DNA of 50,915 bases from Methanosaeta sp. PtaU1.Bin112. GTDB lineage: Archaea; Halobacteriota; Methanosarcinia; Methanotrichales; Methanotrichaceae. Each line of letters starts with the position of its first letter. Position 1 is the stretch's first letter. The notes beneath the pieces are model-generated. The model ran no database searches and had not been told where the DNA came from. It saw only the letters and a list, made by a program, of their open reading frames with translations. The stretch spans positions 1 to 50,915 of the forward strand of contig MVRL01000187.1 in the NCBI GenBank assembly GCA_002067705.1, read 5' to 3'. The position numbers and the translations under genes are program-made. Positions 1 through 7,015 of the stretch are shown here, in pieces.

Positions 1-180
1 GTCAGACGTTTGGAAAAATCCAAGCTGGTACACATCGAAAAGATGGAAAAGGATGGCAGGTCTGTTCTTGTGGTCAGACCATATGATTGGCATGAATTCT
101 TCACCCCCGAGGAGCTGCAAGAGATGATCCGACCGGAGTTTATGGATGAAGTTGAGGCGATTGTAAAAGCGAAAGAGTAA
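1..180 (+). CDS. C-terminal end of an unidentified protein (5' truncated by window)
   Basis: An open frame enters from the left edge and ends at TAA 178-180, giving 59 residues. The tail is charged and soluble, with a PYDWHEFFTPEEL segment and a lysine/glutamate-rich end. I do not recognise a family from this fragment. It is transcribed toward the acylphosphatase gene, which lies on the opposite strand only 46 bp further on, so the two are convergent. Confidence 0.5.
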   Translation, partial: VRRLEKSKLVHIEKMEKDGRSVLVVRPYDWHEFFTPEELQEMIRPEFMDEVEAIVKAKE

Positions 181-226
181 TCGCTGTTCCTGGTGCGAAC
201 AGTGACGCCAAGGACGCGTTAATAGC

Positions 227-973
227 TTATTGCATGCCCAGGCGTTCCTTTATCGCTCGGACATCGATCTGTACCTGTCTGAGAGTCATCCCATATCCTG
301 GTTGAATGTCCTCTCTCAAGCCTTTGATTTCTTCGTGCGTCGCGTCTGTGGTTTTCCGCACCGCCTTGATTTCTTCGTACGTCGCGTCTGTGGTTTTCCG
401 CACCGCTTTAATTTCTTCGTGCGTCTCATCTGTGGTTTTCCGCACTGCCTTGATTTCTTCGTGCGTCGCGTCTGTGGTTTTCCGCACCGCCTTGATTTCT
501 TCGTACGTCGCGTCTGTGGTTTTCCGCACCGCCTTGATTTCTTCGTGCGTCGCATCTGTGGTTTTCCGCACCGCTTTAATTTCTTCCAGGATTTGAGGTG
601 TGACGGCGGTATTCTTCCTTACTTCATGCATGCTATCTCTTAGGTCAAGAAGCACGGGGATGGCCTTGTTCAATTGGACTGTGGCGCAAAACTGTGCATA
701 CTCTCCAATTTTCATGACATCTCCCTCGAAGTCGTCAAAGACGATATTTGACACTTCCGAGCGAGCAGGGCGTTCGGTCTCTACCTGGCTGCAGAATGCT
801 TTGATGGCCGCATCGCCACCATCTGCAAAGACTACGACTTCTTCGCCATCGTTGCCTTTTACATTATGTGCCTCGAACATTCTGATTCGGTTGGACATGG
901 CGATGCCGAGCAGGAAGTACCTGTAGCCTACGTCATGCACTTTAGGACCGATAATCCTGATTTCCAGTTTCAT
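227..973 (-). CDS. Acylphosphatase-like domain fused to a 14-residue-repeat coiled coil
   Basis: 248 residues. The first ~90 resemble acylphosphatase, a small alpha/beta fold that hydrolyses carboxyl-phosphate bonds. The family signature region reads VHDVGYRYF, with the expected catalytic Arg at residue 18 and an Asn at about 37 in the position of the family's second catalytic residue. After a linker come six nearly identical 14-residue units (EEIKAVRKTTDATH type) and a degenerate seventh. Hydrophobic or small residues recur with 3-4 spacing (I, V, T, T), as in two heptads, so a long helical coiled coil is predicted. Free acylphosphatases are about 90-100 residues, so the tail is an added module, perhaps for oligomerisation. 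Catalytic activity is inferred from the conserved residues only. Confidence 0.72.
   Translation of the reverse strand: MKLEIRIIGPKVHDVGYRYFLLGIAMSNRIRMFEAHNVKGNDGEEVVVFADGGDAAIKAFCSQVETERPARSEVSNIVFDDFEGDVMKIGEYAQFCATVQLNKAIPVLLDLRDSMHEVRKNTAVTPQILEEIKAVRKTTDATHEEIKAVRKTTDATYEEIKAVRKTTDATHEEIKAVRKTTDETHEEIKAVRKTTDATYEEIKAVRKTTDATHEEIKGLREDIQPGYGMTLRQVQIDVRAIKERLGMQ
326..577. repeat. Six tandem 42-bp coding repeats
   Basis: Six head-to-tail 42-bp units start at 326, 368, 410, 452, 494 and 536, with a partial seventh from 578. They differ at a few silent or conservative positions (His/Tyr, Ala/Glu in the last codons). The period is a multiple of three, so the acylphosphatase-fusion frame stays open, and several other frames stay open by accident. 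The near-identity of units suggests recent expansion by slippage or recombination. Confidence 0.95.
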
Positions 974-1070
974 GTTGATTCTCTGTATATGTTCGTTGGG
1001 CTATTTGGCAGTTTCCACGATTGTGTCAAATAAATGAAAAGGACCCAGATCAGTCGTCTCGCGACCTGCG

Positions 1071-1904
1071 TCATGTCAGCTTGCTCTTCACCTTCGCATA
1101 AAACCCGTCTCTACCCACCTTCACAAACCTGGCCGGAGTCTTGGCCTTGCTTATGATCACCGTGTCCTTGGAGGATATCGTGGTCGAGGTCTGGCCGTCC
1201 ACCACCACCAGAGCCTCCTTTTCCGGCAGCTTGAGCCGGACCTCGATGACGCTGTCTCCGGGAATCACCCAGGGTCGGGACGAGAGCTTGAAGGGAGCCA
1301 TGGGTACGAGCACAATCGCATCCACCCGAGGATCGACGATCGGCCCGCCTGCGGACATGGCATAGGCAGTGGAGCCGGTGGAGGTGGCGATGATCACCCC
1401 GTCCGCCCGGAAGTCCTCCATGAGAGCGCCGTCCACGATGATCTCAAACTCGATCATCTTGGCAGGGCTTGCAGTCATGAAGGCGATCTCATTGGTGGCG
1501 CGGGGCTGGCATACCCCATTGAGCAGCAGCTTGAGCCGGCTTCGCACATCAACATCAAATCCTCCCAGCAGGCGCAGCAGGGTCTGCACAGCATCCCTGG
1601 GCTCGACATCCACCAGAAAACCAAGAGTTCCCATGTTTATGCCCAAAATGGGGGCCGGGTCCGCCATCTTGTGAATGGTGCGCAGAATCGTCCCGTCTCC
1701 TCCCACGGATACGATGAAGTCCACCTTCTGCCGCTCCATCTCTGCGACCGGTGTGCCCTTTCTCCCGAGCTTCTGGGCCAGGTCCTCATCCACGAATATG
1801 CTGACGCCCTTCTGGCTCTCAATCTCGGAAATAAGCATCTGCGCCAGCTGAATCGATGCCGTCTGCACCCTGGAGACAAATCCGATCTTAATGGCTGCCA
1901 CCAC
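1071..1904 (-). CDS. nadK: NAD kinase
   Basis: 277 residues, normal for the family. It phosphorylates NAD to NADP in the cytoplasm. The diagnostic VSVGGDGTILRTI motif lies near residue 66, followed by GINMGTLGFLVDV, the TNEIAF motif and the glycine-rich STGSTAYAMSAGGPI segment. The start codon lies inside the end of the upstream IMPase-family gene (17-bp overlap), so the two are presumably translated from one mRNA. In some methanogens, for example MJ0917, NAD kinase is fused to an IMPase-like NADP phosphatase; this pair looks like the unfused arrangement. Confidence 0.95.
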   Translation of the reverse strand: MVAAIKIGFVSRVQTASIQLAQMLISEIESQKGVSIFVDEDLAQKLGRKGTPVAEMERQKVDFIVSVGGDGTILRTIHKMADPAPILGINMGTLGFLVDVEPRDAVQTLLRLLGGFDVDVRSRLKLLLNGVCQPRATNEIAFMTASPAKMIEFEIIVDGALMEDFRADGVIIATSTGSTAYAMSAGGPIVDPRVDAIVLVPMAPFKLSSRPWVIPGDSVIEVRLKLPEKEALVVVDGQTSTTISSKDTVIISKAKTPARFVKVGRDGFYAKVKSKLT

Positions 1905-2706
1905 CTATGAGCCTGAGAAGGTCGGCGTGGCGCAGGCCGTTTGAGCCTATCAGATCCGTTCTCTGCCACATGTTGCCGTCCAGATGTAGAGCAGCTCCCA
2001 GGGAGTCGGTCACCATTCCTCCCGCCTCCTCAAGGATGAGCTTTCCTGCCGCCATATCCACCACCCGCATCCTGCCCCGCAGGTCCACGAAGGCATCCAT
2101 CTTTCCCGAGGCTACATACGCCATCTCAAGGGCAGTGCTCCCCAGGGTGCGAATGCGGCGCACAGTGTCGCCGATGGCCGCTATCCTGCCGGTGTGAGGC
2201 CGCAAAGTATAGGCGGAGATGCTGAACTGGGAGAGATCGGCATTGCCTGAAACATGCAAGATGCCGTTTTTACCGGAATAGGCGCACCGTCCGGCTTCTG
2301 CATAATAGCACTCTCCATGAGCCAGATCGGAGATGTATCCGAAATGAAAATCGTCCTTGCTCAGATAAATGGAGACCGAATAGAATGGGATGCCGGCTAT
2401 AGCGTTAAAGGTGCCGTCCAGGGGGTCGAGATGCAGGAAGTAGTCTGGCTTCTCGCCGATCAGAACCTCCCCGATCTCCTCGCTCAGCACCTGAAAGCCC
2501 AGGCCAGACTCTCGCAGCGTATTTAGAACGGCATTTTCCGCCGCCCGGTCTATCTGCTTGGTAGGTGTGCCGTCCGCACCCATCTCGACCATCTGGCCGC
2601 CGTCCGAGTTATTTGCCATCTCTCTTATGGCAGAGTGCACGGCTCTGGCTGCATTATCGCAAAGGACCAACAGATCGCTGCCTTGGGGGGAAAGTCGCTT
2701 CTTCAT
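1888..2706 (-). CDS. Inositol monophosphatase-family phosphatase (IMPase/FBPase/NADP phosphatase type)
   Basis: 272 residues from ATG 2706. An upstream ATG at 2793 would add 29 unrelated residues, but the TATA box at 2729-2740 lies between the two, so 2706 is preferred. The metal-site motifs of the superfamily are visible: SEEIGE, LDPLDGTFN, and RVVDMAAGKLILEEAGG near the C-terminus. Archaeal members hydrolyse inositol-1-phosphate and fructose-1,6-bisphosphate, and some hydrolyse NADP. The overlap with NAD kinase favours a role in NADP/NAD balance, which is inference from context and from the fused methanogen homologue. Confidence 0.9.
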   Translation of the reverse strand: MKKRLSPQGSDLLVLCDNAARAVHSAIREMANNSDGGQMVEMGADGTPTKQIDRAAENAVLNTLRESGLGFQVLSEEIGEVLIGEKPDYFLHLDPLDGTFNAIAGIPFYSVSIYLSKDDFHFGYISDLAHGECYYAEAGRCAYSGKNGILHVSGNADLSQFSISAYTLRPHTGRIAAIGDTVRRIRTLGSTALEMAYVASGKMDAFVDLRGRMRVVDMAAGKLILEEAGGMVTDSLGAALHLDGNMWQRTDLIGSNGLRHADLLRLIGGGSH

Positions 2707-2728
2707 CACACACTCACAGGCGGGCCCA

Positions 2729-2740
2729 CTATAAAAGTTT
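2729..2740 (-). promoter_or_regulatory. TATA box for the IMPase-nadK operon
   Basis: On the minus strand the sequence reads AAACTTTTATAG. Its centre is about 27 bp upstream of ATG 2706, the usual TATA-to-start distance in archaea. The transcript would therefore begin at or just before the ATG and be leaderless, matching the lack of a ribosome-binding site. Confidence 0.65.
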
Positions 2741-2802
2741 CCCACTTGAGACCAAAAAGCTTTATTAAATGCTAATTTGCAACATGCTATCACGTTACAA
2801 TC

Positions 2803-2913
2803 ATGGAGGGATTCGATTTGATCTTTGGTCTACCTACTGACACCTTTGTTGGGGTAATTGCTGTACCCCTGGCTATATCGCTACTGCTTTTGATATGGGC
2901 TTTGCGGTGGTGA
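2803..2913 (+). CDS. 36-residue membrane protein, probable symporter small accessory subunit
   Basis: ATG 2803 to TGA 2911-2913 encodes 36 residues. A polar start (MEGFDLIFGLPTDTFVG) is followed by one hydrophobic helix (residues ~17-33) ending in ALRWW. The stop overlaps the symporter start as TGATG, so translation is almost certainly coupled. Very short accessory proteins preceding SSS-family symporters are known in archaea and bacteria, and this looks like one. It is transcribed divergently from the IMPase operon. Confidence 0.8.
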   Translation: MEGFDLIFGLPTDTFVGVIAVPLAISLLLLIWALRW

Positions 2914-4451
2914 TGAGCTTGGACCTGATGGGAAGCATCTTAATTGTGCTCTATTTTATTGGCCTGGTGGCCATCGGGGCCCTGGCCTCCAAGAAGATCA
3001 AGAACTCTGAGGACTTCCTGGTGGCTGGAAGAAACCTAGGCTTCTGGACGTTTACCCTTCTGGTGGTGGCCAGCATCTGCAGCGGCATGACCATCCTGGG
3101 CGTAGCCGGTCTCGGTTACGCATCGGGCTGGCCGAGCATCTGGGAGCAGATCTTCGTCCCGCTCTCCGCATCAGTCTGCATACTGTTCTTCGGCACTAAG
3201 CTTCACACCGTCGCTTCCAAGACAGGCTATGTGACTGTGCAGGATTACCTCGCTCATCGCTTCTATAGCCCAAGAGGCATTCGCGGAACATCGGCGATAA
3301 TAGGCGTTCTAATCTCAATCATCTACCTCGTCGGCCAGTATATCTCCATCAGCATGGTCCTGTCATGGCTCTTCAAGGTTCCCTATGAGTGGTCCCTGGT
3401 TATAGGTGCGATAATCGTCATGGCCTACACCATTCTGGGAGGGCTTTACGCTATAGGCATGGCCTCTTTAGTGCAGGGAATAATGATTCTGGCCGGCGTC
3501 CTGCTCGTGGGGCCGGTGGTCATCGCCGCAGCTGGGGGCCTTGAGCACATCAATCTCGTCCTGGCGAGCATAGATGTGAATATGACCCATCTCTGGTATC
3601 CGCAAGTTCATCCGCCTTATGCCAAGTACGCCTTCATGACGCCGGAATACCTGGTCTCGTTCTTCTTCCTGCTCTCCTTCGGGCTAGCGGCAGCTCCTCA
3701 CGTGGTAAACAACGTCCTGGCAGCGAGGGATATCAAGTACTTCAAGTGGGCTCCCCTGGCGGCCTTTGTAGTCTATGCCGTGATCATGTACCTGTGCAAG
3801 ATCACCGGCTTTGCGGCCAGATCGATGGTTGCCGATAATCTGATCGCCCTGCCCACTGGTGTTTCCAATCCGTCCGACTATAGCTTCATCGTAGCTGCGG
3901 AGTATGTGTTCCCTGCCATCTTTGCCCCCATCGTAGCCATAATTGTGCTATCCGCGGTAATGTCTACTACGGATCGGCTCATGCTGACCATCGGTAGCTA
4001 CGTGAGCTGGGATGTCTACAAGCAGTTCATCAATAAGGATGCCTCTGAGAAGTCGATAACTCTGCTCAGCCGGGCGGCCATTGGTGTGTCTACTATCATT
4101 ACCCTCTATCTGGCCTGGTCAAATCCGCCGGAGCTATTGGCCTGGTTGATCTGGATGGCCATAGGCGTCATGCTCTCCTGCTTTGTAACGCCTCTGTTTG
4201 CCGGGCTGTACTGGCGGCGTGCGACGCGCGAGGGTGCCCTCGCCTCGATGATTGTGGGACTTGTAGGCGTATTTGCCTTCAGCTATTATGCCAAATTCAT
4301 TGCGCCCATGCCCATGCACCCCAGCATATACGGATTTGCCCTCTCAGTGGCGGCGATGATCGTCGTCAGCCTGATGACCAGGAAACCATCCGAGAAGCTG
4401 CTGGACGAAACGGCGACCGGCATGTTCATCAAAGTGCGGAAAAAGGCCTGA
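2913..4451 (+). CDS. Sodium/solute symporter (SSS family)
   Basis: 512 residues from ATG 2913; an in-frame ATG at 2895 lies inside the upstream small gene and is less likely. The protein is almost entirely hydrophobic with about 13 predicted membrane helices. SSS hallmarks include the first-helix region, SEDFLVAGRNLGFW just after it, and the long hydrophobic segments with GGLYAIGMASLVQG in the middle. It should import a small solute with Na+. Substrate cannot be read from sequence; a carboxylate such as acetate would suit an aceticlastic methanogen but is speculation. A T-rich stretch at 4478-4486 follows the gene and may terminate it. Confidence 0.9.
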   Translation: MSLDLMGSILIVLYFIGLVAIGALASKKIKNSEDFLVAGRNLGFWTFTLLVVASICSGMTILGVAGLGYASGWPSIWEQIFVPLSASVCILFFGTKLHTVASKTGYVTVQDYLAHRFYSPRGIRGTSAIIGVLISIIYLVGQYISISMVLSWLFKVPYEWSLVIGAIIVMAYTILGGLYAIGMASLVQGIMILAGVLLVGPVVIAAAGGLEHINLVLASIDVNMTHLWYPQVHPPYAKYAFMTPEYLVSFFFLLSFGLAAAPHVVNNVLAARDIKYFKWAPLAAFVVYAVIMYLCKITGFAARSMVADNLIALPTGVSNPSDYSFIVAAEYVFPAIFAPIVAIIVLSAVMSTTDRLMLTIGSYVSWDVYKQFINKDASEKSITLLSRAAIGVSTIITLYLAWSNPPELLAWLIWMAIGVMLSCFVTPLFAGLYWRRATREGALASMIVGLVGVFAFSYYAKFIAPMPMHPSIYGFALSVAAMIVVSLMTRKPSEKLLDETATGMFIKVRKKA

Positions 4452-4583
4452 GCGGATGGGTCCAATCGGGCGGCCATTTTTTTCTCTGCGTTCATTCTCT
4501 GTCCATTTCCGTTATGACTTAAGTTTCGGATATCTCAAACCTGGCAAAAGCATATAGATCAAGCCAAAGTAGCTGCGTGATTA

Positions 4584-5384
4584 ATGCGCCTGAAAGAGAA
4601 GCTGCAAGGCATTGTACCAGAAGAGCGCCTGAATAGACTCTCTGATCGTTTCCACGTCATAGGCGACATTGCCGTGCTCTCTCTTGCTCCTGAGCTGGAG
4701 CCCTACAGCAAGGAGATCGCTGAGGCAGTTCTCTCATCCGGCAGGAGCATTCGAACCGTGCTTAATAAGACCTCTAAGCTGCAGGGTGACAGGAGAGTGG
4801 CGGGACTGGAGCTGCTGGCAGGCCGCGATAGCACAATCACCATGCATAGGGAATATGGATTTTCCTACCGGCTGGATGTGGCAAAGGTCTTTTGGAGCAG
4901 CCATCTCGGCTACGAAAGGATGAGGGTAGCGGCTGAGGTCTCAGCTGGCGAGGAGGTGCTTCTTCCTTTCTCGGGAGTTGGGCCGTTTGCTATTCCCCTG
5001 GCAGCTCGCGGAGCCCATGTCCTGGCTGTGGAGATGAGTCGCGATGCATGCCTTTATCTGGCAGAGAACGCCCGCATAAATCGGGTTGAGGATAGGATCT
5101 CGATAGTCAATGGGGATGCTTTTAGCATAGCAGAGATGTTTCACAAGCATTTTCACAGGGCGGTGATTCCGGCGCCTTACGGGGAAGACGGGATATTGGA
5201 AAAGGTAGTGCCCCTGGTAAAGACTGGGGGCAGTCTTCACTTCTACACATTCAAGAAGCGCCACCAGATTGAGCTGCTCAAAAAGAGCTACGAAGATCTC
5301 GGCCTGGAGGTCAGATTCTGTCGCAAATGCGGCAATGTTGCTCCTGCCGTCAGCCGATGGGTCTTCGATCTGGCCAAGCCCTGA
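4584..5384 (+). CDS. Trm5/TYW2-like class I SAM-dependent methyltransferase
   Basis: 266 residues. The order of elements matches the Trm5/Taw2 tRNA-modifying family: HREYGFSYRLDVAKVFWSS, then RMRVAAEV, then the SAM-binding GEEVLLPFSGVGPFAIPLA loop and an acidic VLAVEMS strand. The protein is short, lacking most of the N-terminal domain of canonical Trm5. At the catalytic loop, where Trm5 and TYW2 have an N-L-P motif, it reads VIPAPYGED. A TATA-like stretch at 4547-4557 lies about 30 bp upstream of ATG 4584, so the mRNA is nearly leaderless. It may modify tRNA position 37, but the altered loop makes the substrate uncertain. Confidence 0.78.
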   Translation: MRLKEKLQGIVPEERLNRLSDRFHVIGDIAVLSLAPELEPYSKEIAEAVLSSGRSIRTVLNKTSKLQGDRRVAGLELLAGRDSTITMHREYGFSYRLDVAKVFWSSHLGYERMRVAAEVSAGEEVLLPFSGVGPFAIPLAARGAHVLAVEMSRDACLYLAENARINRVEDRISIVNGDAFSIAEMFHKHFHRAVIPAPYGEDGILEKVVPLVKTGGSLHFYTFKKRHQIELLKKSYEDLGLEVRFCRKCGNVAPAVSRWVFDLAKP

Positions 5385-5570
5385 GAATGGTCTGGGACGA
5401 AATCCTTAAATACGGCAATTGACGTATAGGTATAGTGGCAAAGGTCGAAGACTCATTTCTTTCCCTCTATGGCTCGTGGCTTTTGCCTCCCTCCTATTCA
5501 CAGCATTTCCCTCTGGTCTTTTTTCTCATTCTCTCTTTATCATCCTTCTTTTAGGGTTGATCGAAGCCCA
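5385..5570. other. Intergenic space between convergent genes
   Basis: The 186 bp between the methyltransferase and the permease stops hold a TATA-like TTAAATA near 5407 on the plus strand and a pyrimidine-rich tract from about 5455 to 5555 with several T runs. The tract could terminate the plus-strand transcript. A short RNA from the TATA-like site is possible but nothing else supports it. Confidence 0.3.
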
Positions 5571-6818
5571 TCAAGCCGGCCATATGGCTGCCAGAGCAAA
5601 CGCTGCCATGCCCAGCAGGCTGAGGGGCAGAGTATATCCGAGAACCGTTTCCCGAAGGCTCGAGCCGGTGGAGTCCTTGAGCAGCCAGAAGAATGGATCT
5701 GTAACGTATGAGAACATGAAAGCTCCTGATGCTACGAGCAGGACCAGAGTTGCTGCCGGCAGTGGATAGCCTGCCAGGATCTGCGCAGATACGGCTGCGG
5801 TCACCACTCTCGACCCCAGGGCAAGCTGCAATACTGCCGATAGCAGGAACGGCAGGAGCAATGTGGGCAAGAAAAGGCCTTGGCGGAAGATCTCCTCGGG
5901 CAGACCGCTCTGCGCCACCACATAACCAAATGCCCCTGCTCCGCACAGGTCGAGCAATATGACGCCCGATCTTCTCGTGGCGACATGAATCATATCATGC
6001 ATCTTTTCCCTCTCCAGTCCCAGGCCGAGCATTGCACCAAGGAGCAGGGCTATTCCTGGGTCGGATAGTATCCGTATCTTATCGGGCAGGATGCTGCCCA
6101 GCAGGATAAGAGCTATGGGCAGCAGCATAGGCGCCCAGGCTGAAAGCCTGCTCATCTGGGGTGGTTTTATTTTCTCTTTATGTTCAATAGATTCGTCTTT
6201 CTCCGGGATGATGCGTCTCATTAATACAATGGCCAGGAGGAAGAGAGCAAGCGAGATGGGAATGCTGCGCATGAGCAGATCGCTGGGCGCAGCCCCCAGG
6301 CCCTCGGATAGTGTGATCATTACTGGGGAAGGATAGATGAGATTGAAGGAGATTATGGAGCATGCAGCCGTCATGAAGAGTGCCCTCTTGCCGCCCTCGC
6401 TGTTCTTTGCTGAGAGGGCGCTTACCAGAGGCTGCAAGATCATATAGGCGGTAATGCTGCACATCACTGGAAGAGAGATGAGGTATCCAGCTGCTCCGCT
6501 GATGGCCAGGCTCTTGTCAGAGAGTCTGCTCAGGTCGGCAACGATTCGATCCAGGCTCTGCGTGCTGCGCAAGAACTCCGCCAGCAAGGCACCGCTCAAT
6601 ACTACAATGGCCAGGGAGGAAAAGATTCGAGACAGGCCAGTGGAGACGTATCCCAGCAGCTGCTCGCCCATGCCTACCAGAAGGCCGAAGATGATGGCGG
6701 AGACGACGAGGCTCAGGAACGGACCGAGCCTGGGTATGATCAGGCTGACTAGGATCACAGTTGCCAGAAATGCCAGAAACGGGTCCATGCTATCACGTAT
6801 ATTCTCAAGAATATCCAT
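5571..6818 (-). CDS. Ion-transporter-superfamily permease (GntP / DUF401 type)
   Basis: 415 residues with about 10-12 hydrophobic segments. The N-terminus reads as a re-entrant hydrophobic block, FNLIYPSPVMITLSEGLG sits mid-protein where GntP-type permeases have their conserved loop, and CGAGAFGYVVAQSGL plus LALGSRVVTAAVSAQI match the second inverted repeat. The family transports organic acids or is uncharacterised (DUF401). A hydrophilic loop (residues ~205-220, EKDESIEHKEKIKPP) splits the two halves, as in two-repeat transporters. ATG 6818 is taken as the start; ATG 6788 is an alternative because a TATA-like CTATAAAA lies only ~12 bp before 6818. Confidence 0.75.
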   Translation of the reverse strand: MDILENIRDSMDPFLAFLATVILVSLIIPRLGPFLSLVVSAIIFGLLVGMGEQLLGYVSTGLSRIFSSLAIVVLSGALLAEFLRSTQSLDRIVADLSRLSDKSLAISGAAGYLISLPVMCSITAYMILQPLVSALSAKNSEGGKRALFMTAACSIISFNLIYPSPVMITLSEGLGAAPSDLLMRSIPISLALFLLAIVLMRRIIPEKDESIEHKEKIKPPQMSRLSAWAPMLLPIALILLGSILPDKIRILSDPGIALLLGAMLGLGLEREKMHDMIHVATRRSGVILLDLCGAGAFGYVVAQSGLPEEIFRQGLFLPTLLLPFLLSAVLQLALGSRVVTAAVSAQILAGYPLPAATLVLLVASGAFMFSYVTDPFFWLLKDSTGSSLRETVLGYTLPLSLLGMAAFALAAIWPA

Positions 6819-6888
6819 TTAGCTATAAAATCATAATTATGGCGATGATCTTTTTTTCATTAAAACATCCGAAACGCATTTATAGATA

Positions 6889-6902
6889 GAAATATAAAAA
6901 AA
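6889..6902 (+). promoter_or_regulatory. TATA box for the large surface-protein gene
   Basis: AAATATAAAAAAAGG around 6889-6902 is a good archaeal TATA element. It predicts a transcription start near 6920 and an untranslated leader of about 95 nt before ATG 7016. A second TATA-like site (TTTATAG, ~6879-6885) is nearby and could serve the divergent permease. Confidence 0.5.
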
Positions 6903-6959
6903 GGCAAGAAGGGATCTAGTCTTATTTGAATCAGCCCGGATCGCGGAGATGGCGATCTC

Positions 6960-6998
6960 GGCAAGGGATATTCTGGCAAGGGATATTCTGGCAAGGGA
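6960..6998 (+). repeat. 15-bp direct repeats in the mRNA leader
   Basis: GGCAAGGGATATTCT occurs at 6960-6974 and 6975-6989, followed by a 9-bp partial copy at 6990-6998. They lie in the predicted leader of the surface-protein gene. A TTG start at 6926 would translate them as repeated QGIFW residues, but ATG 7016 has the better ribosome site. Confidence 0.85.
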
Positions 6999-7015
6999 AT
7001 GAAGGGAGTAGTGGC

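Noticed and set aside
326-577. Possible CRISPR array
   Set aside because: Units are directly adjacent with no unique spacers and lie inside a coding frame.
230-643. Plus-strand frames and other frames through the 42-bp repeats
   Set aside because: They are open only because the repeat period is a multiple of three; the minus-strand frame has a recognisable domain.
5419-5769. Plus-strand frame with hydrophobic start before the permease gene
   Set aside because: It has a TTG start without ribosome site and most of it is antisense to the permease.
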